Assembly (NCBI RefSeq): GCF_014636295.1
Contig: NZ_BMEC01000015.1
Span: 99,620-163,619, forward strand
Length of the DNA stretch: 64,000 bases
Origin: Marivirga lumbricoides
GTDB taxonomy: Bacteria; Bacteroidota; Bacteroidia; Cytophagales; Cyclobacteriaceae
Reading direction: 5' to 3'
The translations under genes were made by a program, and so were the position numbers. Of the stretch, positions 8,830-17,861 are shown piece by piece; the stretch's first letter is position 1; each line of letters starts with the position of its first letter. The notes under the pieces are model-generated. The model did not search any database. It was given only the letters and a program-made list of their open reading frames with translations, and was not told the origin of the DNA.

Positions 8830-9861
8830 CTAATAATTTAACTGTGGAATTTTCACAGTTGTCAAAACTAACTCATCGGTTTCATTTTTAATGCTAAACG
8901 AAGCAGCTTTATCAAAGATTAATTTTAATCTTTGCTTGGTATTTTCTATACCAAAACCTTTTCTTTTCTTCTTTTTATCCATAATTAACTGACCCGAATT
9001 CCTAATAAATATAATCAAATGATTTTGCTCAACAGTTGTTTCAATAGCAATTAAGCCACCATAAGTTAAATTAGATATACCATGTTTAATTCCGTTTTCA
9101 ACCAGGGTTTGCAGCATGAGGGGAGGCACCTGGTATTTATAGGATTCCGGATGAATGGTGAACTCTGTTGTCAACCTTTCCTCATACCTTATTTTTTCCA
9201 GGGCCAGGAAATCAATTACAGTGTTTAATTCATCATTAAAATTAATCAATCTTTTTTTATCAAGTATTAAGGAGTTTCTCAATATATTAGATAATTGAGT
9301 AATAGCATTTTTGGCTTTTACGGGATTTTCATCTACTAAAGCTCTTACACTATTTAATGCATTGAAAATAAAATGTGGGTTAAGCTGCGATTTTAAATTG
9401 TTCAGTTCTATCTCGTATAAAGCTGCATTGTATTTTAAGGAACGGTTATAATTCTCAACATAGTGATACATAAAATAAACCAGTGACCAAAGGAAGTAAA
9501 GAATCAGGTTAGCTAAAATACTTAGAAATATTACTATAGGGTTAAGGTCATATTCAGGATTGAGTAATCCTAAGATAGAAGAGATGATAAACAGAAAGCC
9601 ATAGTTCAATATACTAAGAACAAAGCATGCCAATATTACTCTTGTCACCAGTTTTTGGATAATAAGTTGCAGCCAGCCGTTTCTTACTATAAAATTCCTA
9701 TATAGATGGGTTATTCCTATATAAAAAGGTACAAGTGTTAATTGACCTATCGCCTGCTCAGTAGAAAGCCTTTCTCCCAGAAATGCTAAATAAATGTTTA
9801 GCAATCCATAGGCAGTCCATCCAATAATTTGTAAAGTCCAGTAAAGTGATTTCTTATTCAT
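8830..9861 (-). CDS. LytS-like sensor histidine kinase
   Basis: 343 aa. Four hydrophobic helices lie in the first 130 residues, with no obvious extracellular sensor domain. A His_kinase (PF06580-type) module follows, with LKSQLNPHFIFNALNSV; His163 is the likely phosphorylated residue. The ATPase domain has LVENGIKHG (N box) and GFGIENTKQRL (G box). The response regulator starts 19 bp after its stop. The signal sensed is unknown. Confidence 0.93.
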   Translation of the reverse strand: MNKKSLYWTLQIIGWTAYGLLNIYLAFLGERLSTEQAIGQLTLVPFYIGITHLYRNFIVRNGWLQLIIQKLVTRVILACFVLSILNYGFLFIISSILGLLNPEYDLNPIVIFLSILANLILYFLWSLVYFMYHYVENYNRSLKYNAALYEIELNNLKSQLNPHFIFNALNSVRALVDENPVKAKNAITQLSNILRNSLILDKKRLINFNDELNTVIDFLALEKIRYEERLTTEFTIHPESYKYQVPPLMLQTLVENGIKHGISNLTYGGLIAIETTVEQNHLIIFIRNSGQLIMDKKKKRKGFGIENTKQRLKLIFDKAASFSIKNETDELVLTTVKIPQLNY

Positions 9862-9951
9862 TAAATTACATAAAAAGTAACCTGCTTACTTTACAGGTTA
9901 CTAGTCGGAAAAATAACAGGAAATTATCTGATTAAGAAACCGTCTGTCAAA

Positions 9952-11280
9952 TCATCTGTCAGTCTCTTCTTCCTTCTTTAAATCTTCAACTTTCGGAGGG
10001 GTATATGGTCTTATAATTAATCGGGTGCCTCGGTCATAAGTAAAATAATTCCAAATCCAGTTTGCGAGAATTACGATTTTACTTCTAAAACCCACAATTT
10101 GAATCAAATGAACGAACATCCAGGCAATCCATGCAAAAAAACCTCCAAACCTTATTTTATTTGGCAGTTCAGCTATCGCACGGTTTCTACCGATTGTAGC
10201 CATCGTACCTCTATTGGTATATTTGAAAGGCTTAAGTTTTTTATTATTTATCTTTCTTAAAATATTATTAGCCAAGTTTTCACCTTGTTGCATAGCTACT
10301 GGTGCAAGCATAGGATAGCCTTTGGGTCGTTTATCAGATTTCATAAAAGCATTATCGCCTACAGCATAAATATTCTCAGTATTAATTACCTTGTTGAACT
10401 CATCTACTATGTACATGCTTTTCTCAATGCTGGTCTCTGGCATTCCTTTAATTAAATTACCTCGCACCCCTGCAGCCCAAATTAAAGTACTGGAAGTAAG
10501 CTTTTCTCCATTTTTAAAAGTAACAGTTTCACCATCAAACTCAGTAACCATTGAGCCCAACTTTACCTGAACGTCAAATTTCTTGAGATACTGTTGAGCT
10601 TTTTTATCCGCAAATTCTGACATTCCAGCTAACAACCTATCTAATCCTTCCGCCAAATATATATTCATTTTAGAAAGATCTAGCTCAGGATAATCATGAG
10701 GCATTACATGTTTTTTCAACTCACCTATTGCGCCTGCCAATTCCACCCCCGTAGGCCCTCCACCTACAATTACAATATTCAATAACTTATTCAGTTGCTC
10801 TTCATCAGAAGTCAAAACAGCCTGCTCAAAATTCTGAAGTATATGACTTCGCAAATCCAAAGCCTGAGGAACCTGCTTCAGAGGAAAAGCCTTTTTTAAA
10901 TTTTCATAATTTCCGAAATAATTGGTTTTAGATCCCGCGGCAATCACTAGGTAATCATACTGTAGGTTGCCTTTCTCAGTATACACTGTATTTTCATTCG
11001 TATTAATCTCATTTACCATGGCCATCCTAAAATGCACATTTCTACTTTTCTCAATAATCTTTCGTAATGGTCCGGCAATTGCGTCAGGCTCCAGCCCGGC
11101 AGTTGCTACCTGATACAAAAGCGGCTGAAAGGTGTGGTAATTGTGCCTGTCAAACAACACCACCTGAACCGGCTTTTTATCCAGCATTTTTGCCATTTGG
11201 ATGCCTGCAAAGCCACCGCCTATAATTACTATTCTTGGATTGTCTGATTTTGGTATTTTTAGAATGTCATTTACTTCCAT
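9952..11280 (-). CDS. ndh: Type II NADH dehydrogenase (NDH-2)
   Basis: 442 aa. Two dinucleotide-binding folds: FAD site IVIIGGGFAGIQMAKML (about 18-34) and NADH site IVIVGGGPTGVELAGAI (about 169-185). IYAVGDNAF is the second FAD contact and PVAMQQGENLANNI the C-terminal signature. The last 70 residues are hydrophobic and amphipathic, fitting attachment to the inner membrane. It transfers electrons from NADH to quinone without pumping protons. Single gene, oriented away from the small secreted protein at 11,643. Confidence 0.92.
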   Translation of the reverse strand: MEVNDILKIPKSDNPRIVIIGGGFAGIQMAKMLDKKPVQVVLFDRHNYHTFQPLLYQVATAGLEPDAIAGPLRKIIEKSRNVHFRMAMVNEINTNENTVYTEKGNLQYDYLVIAAGSKTNYFGNYENLKKAFPLKQVPQALDLRSHILQNFEQAVLTSDEEQLNKLLNIVIVGGGPTGVELAGAIGELKKHVMPHDYPELDLSKMNIYLAEGLDRLLAGMSEFADKKAQQYLKKFDVQVKLGSMVTEFDGETVTFKNGEKLTSSTLIWAAGVRGNLIKGMPETSIEKSMYIVDEFNKVINTENIYAVGDNAFMKSDKRPKGYPMLAPVAMQQGENLANNILRKINNKKLKPFKYTNRGTMATIGRNRAIAELPNKIRFGGFFAWIAWMFVHLIQIVGFRSKIVILANWIWNYFTYDRGTRLIIRPYTPPKVEDLKKEEETDR

Positions 11281-11642
11281 AAAAAGATGTTTAGGATTCA
11301 GTTTATTCTACGAGATAACAGTGATTTTGATTAAAAGAGAAAATTTAAATACATCTGCTCTCTTATTTATCAAAAGGTCAATTTAACATGGAGAGGTGAA
11401 TATATATAGTACTCTACATTAAAAATTACACATTTTATCATGCAAATAAACCTTTCAACGAAATAAAATTTTACACTAAATGAGCAAAAAAAACTTAAAA
11501 TATTATAAAATTTTCATTTTACGTGAATTCACTCCAAAATATTACACACAACTTACATGAGCCAAATAAAATATTAAAAATACCATGCAACTAAATGATA
11601 TTGGCAAGCGTCAGGTAATAAAAACAAATGGAACCAAATAAA
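11281..11642. other. AT-rich intergenic region between divergent genes
   Basis: Very AT-rich spacer between ndh (minus) and the small secreted protein (plus). It must hold promoters for both, but I could not find a convincing TTTG/TAnnTTTG pair on either strand. No RNA gene or repeat recognised. Confidence 0.5.
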
Positions 11643-11933
11643 ATGAAAAACATTATTCTAATTTTCGCTTTATTAATTGCTACAAACAGTAACGTTTTCG
11701 CAGACGATAAAGAATTGACCAAGGAAGCAAAACTGATAAATGAAGTTATTAAATCATTAGAAGAGGTAGAGATCGAAGATTTCAATTTCGGAAAAACGAT
11801 TGATATTTATACACCTGAAGGGAAATTACTTTATAGCTTTCTTGAAGAAAATGTCGATCCGAAAGCCTTAAGAAATGCAGATTTGCTTCTTGAAGATGAC
11901 ATGAAAAAAATATTTATTAAATACAGGAACTAA
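11643..11933 (+). CDS. Small secreted hypothetical protein
   Basis: 96 aa from the ATG at 11643; an upstream in-frame ATG at 11628 adds five polar residues before the signal peptide and is less likely. The signal peptide MKNIILIFALLIATNSNVFA is clear. The mature part is short, acidic and charged (ELTKEAKLINEVIKSLEEVE, then YTPEGKLLYSF). I do not recognise a family. YTPEGKLLYSF resembles the short beta-hairpin motif common in secreted Bacteroidota proteins (x-x-x-G-K-L-L), but that is only an impression. A terminator follows at 12,001. Confidence 0.65.
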   Translation: MKNIILIFALLIATNSNVFADDKELTKEAKLINEVIKSLEEVEIEDFNFGKTIDIYTPEGKLLYSFLEENVDPKALRNADLLLEDDMKKIFIKYRN

Positions 11934-12000
11934 AAACAACTATTTTCTCTTTAATAGATAATAGTTTAATTCATAGTGAATGGTTGATGTTTTGGTAAGT

Positions 12001-12037
12001 AAAAAGCCATTCCGCCCTATGGCGGATGGCTTTTTTT
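12001..12037 (+). terminator. Rho-independent terminator
   Basis: AAAAAGCCATTCCGCC pairs with GGCGGATGGCTTTTTTT around CTAT, with one bulged T. GC-rich core and a 7-T tract on the plus strand. It ends the small secreted protein gene. The A-run on the left arm may let it also stop minus-strand transcripts from 12,078. Confidence 0.85.
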
Positions 12038-12077
12038 ATGATGAACCAAATTTTCTATTCTATTTATCAAGGAGCCA

Positions 12078-12950
12078 TTACTTACTTAAAGTAATTGCGT
12101 CTAATAATTGGAGGGCATTAGGTCCTAAATGAGTTGCTATAATTTTTCTATAATTTGAACCTGTCTGGTAATCTTCATTTAGAAATTCATTAAATGGTTC
12201 CACCCAATCACTATTTTTAGGCATTATTATTCCGAATTCCTCTGTTGCATTATCTCCAACCGGATGTCTCTTGACTGGCTTTTTGGTATTTAGAGCATTT
12301 AGGTAATAGGTGAAATCTACATTTGTGAAATAGTCAGTGCTATTACTAATCTTCACCATAGCTTCATCAAAGTAATTCACATACTCTATTTTTAAAGCAG
12401 GCATATATTTAGCTTTAATCTTAAGTATTTCATCCTCGTTGGTGGTTTCTTTAATTGTAATTGCTGTTTTGCCTTTAAAAGCTTCAGCTATCTGTTGAAG
12501 ACTTCCTAAGGTAGGCACATCTTTATGAGTCAATAGCATAGCTATGTTAGAAATATAAGAAGGACTGAAAGTATAGGCCCTCTTTCTTGCTTCTGTAATA
12601 GTTGTGTTACTTAAACCAAATACTCCACCACTAGATCTTTTTACCGCACTAAGGTATGTGGTGAAATTGTTAGCATGCTGTTTATTTATAGTTGACTGAA
12701 CTGTTATTCCATATTTATCCAGAAGAAACGCCTCAAAATCCCGCATTACATCTACAGTAACACCTTCTACTTTACCTCCTTTTTCAGCGGCAAAACCAGG
12801 TGCTTCTGAATAAATATATACAAGATTAGCACTCTTATTCTTTAAGGCAGTTGCAAAAGAATCACCCGTTGCCTGTGCATATACAGAAGTAAAACCTCCT
12901 ACCATGGCAATTAATAGATTAACAAAAGCACATTTTAATATTTTTTTCAT
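12078..12950 (-). CDS. Periplasmic solute-binding protein (SBP_bac_3-like)
   Basis: 290 aa with an N-terminal signal peptide ending near SVYAQA. The pattern GVTVDVMRDFEAFLLDKYGI, then FSPSYISNIAMLLTHKDVP, then a second lobe with YFTNVDFTYYLNAL and FGIIMPKNSDWVEPFNEFL follows the two-lobed family-3 extracellular solute-binding fold used for amino acids and as periplasmic sensor domains. No ABC permease or ATPase gene is adjacent, so it may work with a distant transporter or as a stand-alone binding protein. The ligand cannot be read from the sequence. Confidence 0.75.
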   Translation of the reverse strand: MKKILKCAFVNLLIAMVGGFTSVYAQATGDSFATALKNKSANLVYIYSEAPGFAAEKGGKVEGVTVDVMRDFEAFLLDKYGITVQSTINKQHANNFTTYLSAVKRSSGGVFGLSNTTITEARKRAYTFSPSYISNIAMLLTHKDVPTLGSLQQIAEAFKGKTAITIKETTNEDEILKIKAKYMPALKIEYVNYFDEAMVKISNSTDYFTNVDFTYYLNALNTKKPVKRHPVGDNATEEFGIIMPKNSDWVEPFNEFLNEDYQTGSNYRKIIATHLGPNALQLLDAITLSK

Positions 12951-13103
12951 AACACTATATTTTAATTGAGGTTATTTTTTTAAACTCAACAGGATTCCAA
13001 TATAAAAGAAGTACTTTCTTTACTTAAATAATTGGCTCAATCCTCATAATCATAACACATGTAAGGAATATATATTAAAGCTATATTTTAACAGATCCAG
13101 AAT

Positions 13104-13135
13104 AAAAAAAGCATGGCTACTACTAACCATGCTTT
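13104..13135 (-). terminator. Rho-independent terminator of the trx operon
   Basis: AAAGCATGG (13108-13116) and CCATGCTTT (13127-13135) form a 9 bp stem around a 10-base loop. On the minus strand the stem runs into a T-tract (complement of A13104-A13110). It lies 23 bases past the stop at 13,159. Confidence 0.9.
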
Positions 13136-13158
13136 CTCACTTCTAAAAGTGTAATAAA

Positions 13159-13416
13159 CTATTTATCAATTGAACCCATCACTCTTTTCATAAAGCCATT
13201 CAAAGCTTCTTTTTGAGGGGTTCCTTTTTTTATTTCCTTACTTACCTCTAAAGCTCCTGAAAAATTAGACAAAAGCTCACCAATTACATCAAGCTCTTCA
13301 TCTTTGATGCCCTTTGCCTCGATTAAATCTTCCAAAAGCTCCATAGATTCAACGACATAATCCTCATCGTTTTTCTCTATGAATTCTACTACGTGCTTAA
13401 TTATTGGTAACCTCAT
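13159..13416 (-). CDS. Small thioredoxin-linked protein (DUF6952-like)
   Basis: 85 aa, acidic, predicted all-helical, no signal, no cysteine. Begins MRLPIIKHVVEFIEKNDEDY. Its start lies 20 bp inside the 3' end of the thioredoxin gene, so the two are translationally coupled. I recall a small Bacteroidota family (DUF6952) in this position; the function is unknown. The overlap and shared terminator suggest a role with the thioredoxin. Confidence 0.7.
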   Translation of the reverse strand: MRLPIIKHVVEFIEKNDEDYVVESMELLEDLIEAKGIKDEELDVIGELLSNFSGALEVSKEIKKGTPQKEALNGFMKRVMGSIDK

Positions 13417-13708
13417 TGAGTAAATCTGTTATAATACTTGGTTTATTTCCTGCTACCGAATTCACTAATTTACCATTTCTAAAACCTGCAAAGGTGGGTA
13501 AATTACTCACTTCGGCCAAAGCCCTGGAATTAGGTAATTTTTCTGCATCAACATAGACAAACTTTATATTTTCATTTTCATCTCCTAATCTTCTGAATTT
13601 AGGTTTAGTGATTTTACAATTACCACACCAGGTAGCACCATACTGTACCATCACCATCTCGTTAGTTTCAACTATTTCCTTTAAGTTATCTTCAGTTAAT
13701 TCAATCAT
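13397..13708 (-). CDS. Thioredoxin-family protein with WCGNC active site
   Basis: 103 aa from the ATG at 13708; a longer TTG reading to 13756 adds 16 residues with no homology look. Thioredoxin fold: VMVQYGATWCGNCKITKP at the active site, VYVDAEKLPNSRALAEVSNLPTFAGF with the cis-Pro (LPTF) and a C-terminal helix. The redox pair is CGNC rather than CGPC, which usually shifts redox potential. Cytoplasmic. Operon with the 85-residue gene downstream. Confidence 0.88.
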   Translation of the reverse strand: MIELTEDNLKEIVETNEMVMVQYGATWCGNCKITKPKFRRLGDENENIKFVYVDAEKLPNSRALAEVSNLPTFAGFRNGKLVNSVAGNKPSIITDLLNEVTNN

Positions 13709-13833
13709 CGCTTTTATGTTTATGTTTAATAACGCAAAATTAGCACTTAGTTTCATTAAGCATAATCAATATTGCTCATCAGCCTATAGATAAAAACAAT
13801 CTAAAGGTTGTAGTGCACAAATTACTTTTTTAA

Positions 13834-15315
13834 TTAACTCAGCTTCTCAAAGATCCTGTTGAAAGAGCACTCTCTTTGTAAAAATGGTTCCAAATCATCA
13901 ATGCTTATTCTCTCTTGCTCCGTAGTATCTCTGTGGCGTATAGTAATTGTATTGTCTTCCAGCGTTTGGTGGTCAACTGCAATACAATATGGAGTACCAA
14001 TTAAATCCTGCCGGGTATACCTTTTACCAATAGATGCTGCTTCTTCATAAATTACATTAAAACTACCTTTTAACTTCTTATAAATCTCCTGACCTTTCTC
14101 AGGCAGACCATCTTTTTTAGTAAGAGGTAAAATAGCCGCCTTAACAGGAGCCAAAGCAGGATGAAATTTTAAATAAATTCTTGTTTTTTGATTATCAGCA
14201 TCTCCACTTACCTCTTCTGTGTACGCATTGCAGAGCAACATTAGGAAAAGCCTGTCACAGCCTACAGAAGTTTCAACCACGTACGGGATATAGTTTTTAT
14301 TTACTTCCGGATCAAAATATTGCATCTTCTTTCTGGATACTTCCTGATGACTCTTCAAGTCAAAATCCGTTCGACTATGTACACCTTCCACTTCTTTGAA
14401 ACCAAAAGGAAACTCAAACTCTACATCTACTGCAGCATTGGCATAATGAGCAAGCTTATCATGATCATGATAGCGTAGCTTGCTCTCAGGAATCCCCAGA
14501 GCTACATGCCACTGCATTCTCATATCCCTCCATTTCTGATACCACTGTAATTCTTCCCCCGGCCTTACAAAAAACTGCATTTCCATTTGCTCAAATTCCC
14601 TCATCCTGAAAATAAATTGTCTGGCTACAATTTCATTTCTAAATGCTTTACCAATTTGCGCAATACCGAATGGCACTTTCATTCTGGCAGACTTCTGAAC
14701 ATTCAGGAAATTAACAAAAATACCCTGAGCAGTTTCAGGCCTTAAGTATATTTTATTGGAATCTTCAGCAAGACTTCCTATCTGTGTTGAAAACATCAGG
14801 TTGAACTGTCTAACTTCTGTCCAGTTAGTAGTACCTGAAACAGGGCAGGCAATTCCCTCTGAAATGATGAGTTCACGTACTCCACTTAAATCTTCTGCTG
14901 TCAATAGCTCCCCCATTTTCTTTAATAATGCCTCAGATTTCTCAGGAGAACCTTCTTTTTCATACAAAGCAGCTTTTTCTTCTAAAAGAACATCAGCTCT
15001 ATATCTTTTTTTGGAATCCTTATTATCAATCATCGGATCATTAAAGCTATCAATATGGCCTGAAGCCTTCCATGTATCCGGATGCATAAATATGGCAGAA
15101 TCCAACCCTACTATGTCATCATTAAAACGAGTCATGGTACTCCACCACAAATCTTTGATGTTTTTCTTTAATTCTGCGCCAAAGGGGCCGTAGTCATATA
15201 CAGCCTGTAATCCATCATATATTTCGCTGGACTGAAATACAAAACCATATTCCTTTGCATGTGATACAATATCTTTAAATAAAGTATTTTCTGAAATTTG
15301 TTCATTTTTTGCCAT
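13834..15315 (-). CDS. glyS: Glycyl-tRNA synthetase (class II, alpha2 type)
   Basis: 493 aa, normal length for the dimeric single-chain form. Class II motif 2 is FRNEIVARQFIFRMREFEQME; motif 3 is the VGCDRLFLMLL segment. RPETAQGIFVNF is a family signature, and the C-terminal anticodon-binding domain starts near residue 375 (LAPVKAAILPLTKKDG). It charges tRNA-Gly. A single gene with its own start; 78 bp from the histidine kinase upstream. Confidence 0.96.
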   Translation of the reverse strand: MAKNEQISENTLFKDIVSHAKEYGFVFQSSEIYDGLQAVYDYGPFGAELKKNIKDLWWSTMTRFNDDIVGLDSAIFMHPDTWKASGHIDSFNDPMIDNKDSKKRYRADVLLEEKAALYEKEGSPEKSEALLKKMGELLTAEDLSGVRELIISEGIACPVSGTTNWTEVRQFNLMFSTQIGSLAEDSNKIYLRPETAQGIFVNFLNVQKSARMKVPFGIAQIGKAFRNEIVARQFIFRMREFEQMEMQFFVRPGEELQWYQKWRDMRMQWHVALGIPESKLRYHDHDKLAHYANAAVDVEFEFPFGFKEVEGVHSRTDFDLKSHQEVSRKKMQYFDPEVNKNYIPYVVETSVGCDRLFLMLLCNAYTEEVSGDADNQKTRIYLKFHPALAPVKAAILPLTKKDGLPEKGQEIYKKLKGSFNVIYEEAASIGKRYTRQDLIGTPYCIAVDHQTLEDNTITIRHRDTTEQERISIDDLEPFLQRECSFNRIFEKLS

Positions 15316-15378
15316 GTGGCAAAGATAAATTAAATCATTAACTGATTGGAAGTGAAAGTTTAAAAATTGTAATCAAAT

Positions 15379-17067
15379 TCAAACTTTTGGCAATTTTATG
15401 GAGAAAGTAGTGCCTTCGCCAGGTTCCGATTGAAGAAATATTTCTCCTCCTATGCGCTCTATCATTTCTTTAACTATGTACAAGCCTAATCCTGAGCCCT
15501 TGGAAGTATCGGATGCTCTGTAAAACATGTCAAAAATTTTATCCTGAGCCTGCAAAGGAATTCCTTGTCCGTTATCAATTATTTGTATTATAACGGCATT
15601 AGTATCATTAATAGCTTTAAGCGCAATAAACTTACCAGGTTGTGAGTGCCTATGGTATTTAATAGCGTTATCTATCAGGTTATTCAACACTATACTAATT
15701 CTTCCCTTATCTGTATTTATTGATAACTCTTTATCTACCAAAATACGGAAATCGATTGCAACAGCCTGCTCTCTAAATTGCGCATTGTCAAATGCATCAG
15801 AGGTTATTGCAAATAAATTAACCGGCTCTTTAATGATTTCTGTCCTGGAATTTCTCGCAAAGTTTATGATCTCATCAATAAACGAATAGAGCTTTTTAAC
15901 CCTATTCTTCATCATACTCATCAATTGTTTCAATTCCTGGCTATCTTCAGTTGTATCACTGATATTAATAAGGCCCTGAATTGAATTTAAAGGTGCTCGC
16001 AAATCATGCGAAACGCTATATACGAAGCGATCCAGTTCTGCATTTGTCTTCTCCAGTAAGCTATTCTTCTCTTGTATCTCTTCTTCTTTAATCTTTTTCT
16101 CAGTAATGTCCACCAAAGAACCCACCATTCTTACAGGCATCTTATTTTCCGACCACTTTGCCTGTCCTGAGCCATGAAACCATTTATAACTACCGTCTTT
16201 ACACTTAAATTTATATTCTACTGAAAATGGTTCTTTATCCCGGAAATGCTTTTTAAAATCATTCACTAGTTTAGGGTAATCTTCTTTCTGAGCTAGCAGA
16301 TTTTTAAAAGTTACTCTATTAGCCTCGATTTCCTCAGGTTTATAACCAAGAAGTTCATACAGTTTTGGAGACCACCATTGCTGATCTTTATTAATATTTT
16401 CCCAATCCCAAATGCCAGCATTTGTTCCTTCCACAGCCATACGAAAACGTTCTTCACTCTCCTTAAGCTGCTGATCTTTTTTTATTAACTTCTCCTCAGA
16501 TTTATATTGGAGTTTTACCTGGAAGTAAATGATCACTGTAAGCCCTACAAATGTGAAGAGATAATTGATAAAATATATTTTATCTTCTTTTGATTCACTA
16601 GCGGCATCTACTGAAATGACTTTAAAATTAGTAAGCTCACTTACAGAAAAACAAATAAATGCTAAGATGGCATAGGACAACCATATCCCTATCCTTCTAT
16701 AGCCAAATAAGGAAATAGATGCTACCAAAACAGTAAACAAATAAAGCTGAGAACCATAATATTTACCCTCATTGCTCATAAAAATAAATATGAGAAAGAG
16801 TGAAATTAACAGAAGAGTATGCTTGGCCAGCTCAAATTTTTGGAACCTGTTAAGCATATACCCTAAAGTTCCTCCGGATATTCCTATCATAAAATAGGGA
16901 GTGAGATTTAGATCCCAAACCAGAACATTAAGCACTCCATTTACCAGACAAATAAAAGCTAAAATGATACAACAAACCCCCACCAAAAGAGATTTTCTGT
17001 AATCACTTTCAGAAGGAATATGAATGTTTTTTCCTAAAACAATATCTTTAATGGACAACCTCAACAT
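15379..17067 (-). CDS. PAS-domain sensor histidine kinase
   Basis: 562 aa. About six hydrophobic helices lie in residues 25-185 with little periplasmic sequence. A PAS/PAC module spans about 204-326 (GIWDWENIN, GSLVDITEKK), followed by a short coiled coil and HisKA with FVYSVSHDLRAPLNSIQGL (His354). The HATPase_c part has NLIDNAIKYH, IDNGQGIP and GSGLGLYIVKEMIERIGG. No receiver domain or adjacent response regulator, so this is an orphan kinase. Signal and partner are unknown. Confidence 0.93.
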   Translation of the reverse strand: MLRLSIKDIVLGKNIHIPSESDYRKSLLVGVCCIILAFICLVNGVLNVLVWDLNLTPYFMIGISGGTLGYMLNRFQKFELAKHTLLLISLFLIFIFMSNEGKYYGSQLYLFTVLVASISLFGYRRIGIWLSYAILAFICFSVSELTNFKVISVDAASESKEDKIYFINYLFTFVGLTVIIYFQVKLQYKSEEKLIKKDQQLKESEERFRMAVEGTNAGIWDWENINKDQQWWSPKLYELLGYKPEEIEANRVTFKNLLAQKEDYPKLVNDFKKHFRDKEPFSVEYKFKCKDGSYKWFHGSGQAKWSENKMPVRMVGSLVDITEKKIKEEEIQEKNSLLEKTNAELDRFVYSVSHDLRAPLNSIQGLINISDTTEDSQELKQLMSMMKNRVKKLYSFIDEIINFARNSRTEIIKEPVNLFAITSDAFDNAQFREQAVAIDFRILVDKELSINTDKGRISIVLNNLIDNAIKYHRHSQPGKFIALKAINDTNAVIIQIIDNGQGIPLQAQDKIFDMFYRASDTSKGSGLGLYIVKEMIERIGGEIFLQSEPGEGTTFSIKLPKV

Positions 17068-17240
17068 CTTACAAAGTAAATATACTTATATATTGATATT
17101 AAAGGATTTTTTTTAAAGTATAATTACTTTTATCGATGTGCGTTTCTTGTAACTTTTAAAACTAAAGATGAACTCATTTAATCTGAAACGAGAATAAGTA
17201 AGTTCAAACACCTAAATATTTGATGTAATATTTCTAGTAA

Positions 17241-17861
17241 TTATGCATTATTTTTTTTCTCTAAAATAAAAACACTCATAGATCGTTCATTTCCAACTAT
17301 CACATTCTTAGGGGTTTCAAACCACCCAATGGGGTAATCACATAATAAGCGATTCAAAAGACTTTCATTTAAGACAAATCTATGACCATATTCTGATGAA
17401 AGATTTTGCGCAGATATAGCGAACTCATTATCGGCAAAATGAGCATCCGTCATTGTACGAATAAAAAGTTTAGCTCCTGGCTTAAGCACCCTTAAACATT
17501 CCTTAAACATTTGAAGAAAATGTTCTTCATCATTTGCAAAATGCAAAACAGCAGAGTTTATAATTACATCAAAACTATGGTCTGGAAATCGTAAATTACT
17601 CATATCCATTACCTGAAAACGAGCTCCCACATCAGAAAGCTTCAGTTGTCTACCTAGTATTCGTAAAAATTTAATTGCATCAGTATTCTTATCAATACCA
17701 AAAACATCATATCCTTGTCGCATACAGTATACCAGATTTCTTCCTTCACCACACCCTACATCTAAAATTCTGTCTTTATCTCCTAAGTATCCCTTTAAAA
17801 TGAAGTCAAGCCAATAAAGATCTATATTTCCGAGTACCTGGTTAATTGTTCTCCAATGCAT
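17241..17861 (-). CDS. SAM-dependent class I methyltransferase
   Basis: 206 aa. Methyltransferase_11-like: motif I ILDVGCGEGRNLVY (about 32-45), acidic post-I GIDKN, then DMSNLRFPDHSFDVIINSAVLHF and LRVLKPGAKLFIRT. No signal. Overlaps the 3' end of the patatin gene by 20 bp, indicating coupled translation. The substrate is unknown; coupling to a phospholipase hints at a lipid-related or small-molecule target, which is inference. Confidence 0.85.
   Translation of the reverse strand: MHWRTINQVLGNIDLYWLDFILKGYLGDKDRILDVGCGEGRNLVYCMRQGYDVFGIDKNTDAIKFLRILGRQLKLSDVGARFQVMDMSNLRFPDHSFDVIINSAVLHFANDEEHFLQMFKECLRVLKPGAKLFIRTMTDAHFADNEFAISAQNLSSEYGHRFVLNESLLNRLLCDYPIGWFETPKNVIVGNERSMSVFILEKKNNA

Noticed and set aside
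15748-15760. GAAATCGATTGCA, a perfect match to the regulon operator core, inside the PAS kinase gene
   Set aside because: It is within coding sequence (codons for AIDF), far from any start, and the gene has no link to sugar use. Likely chance, but it shows that the core alone is not fully specific.
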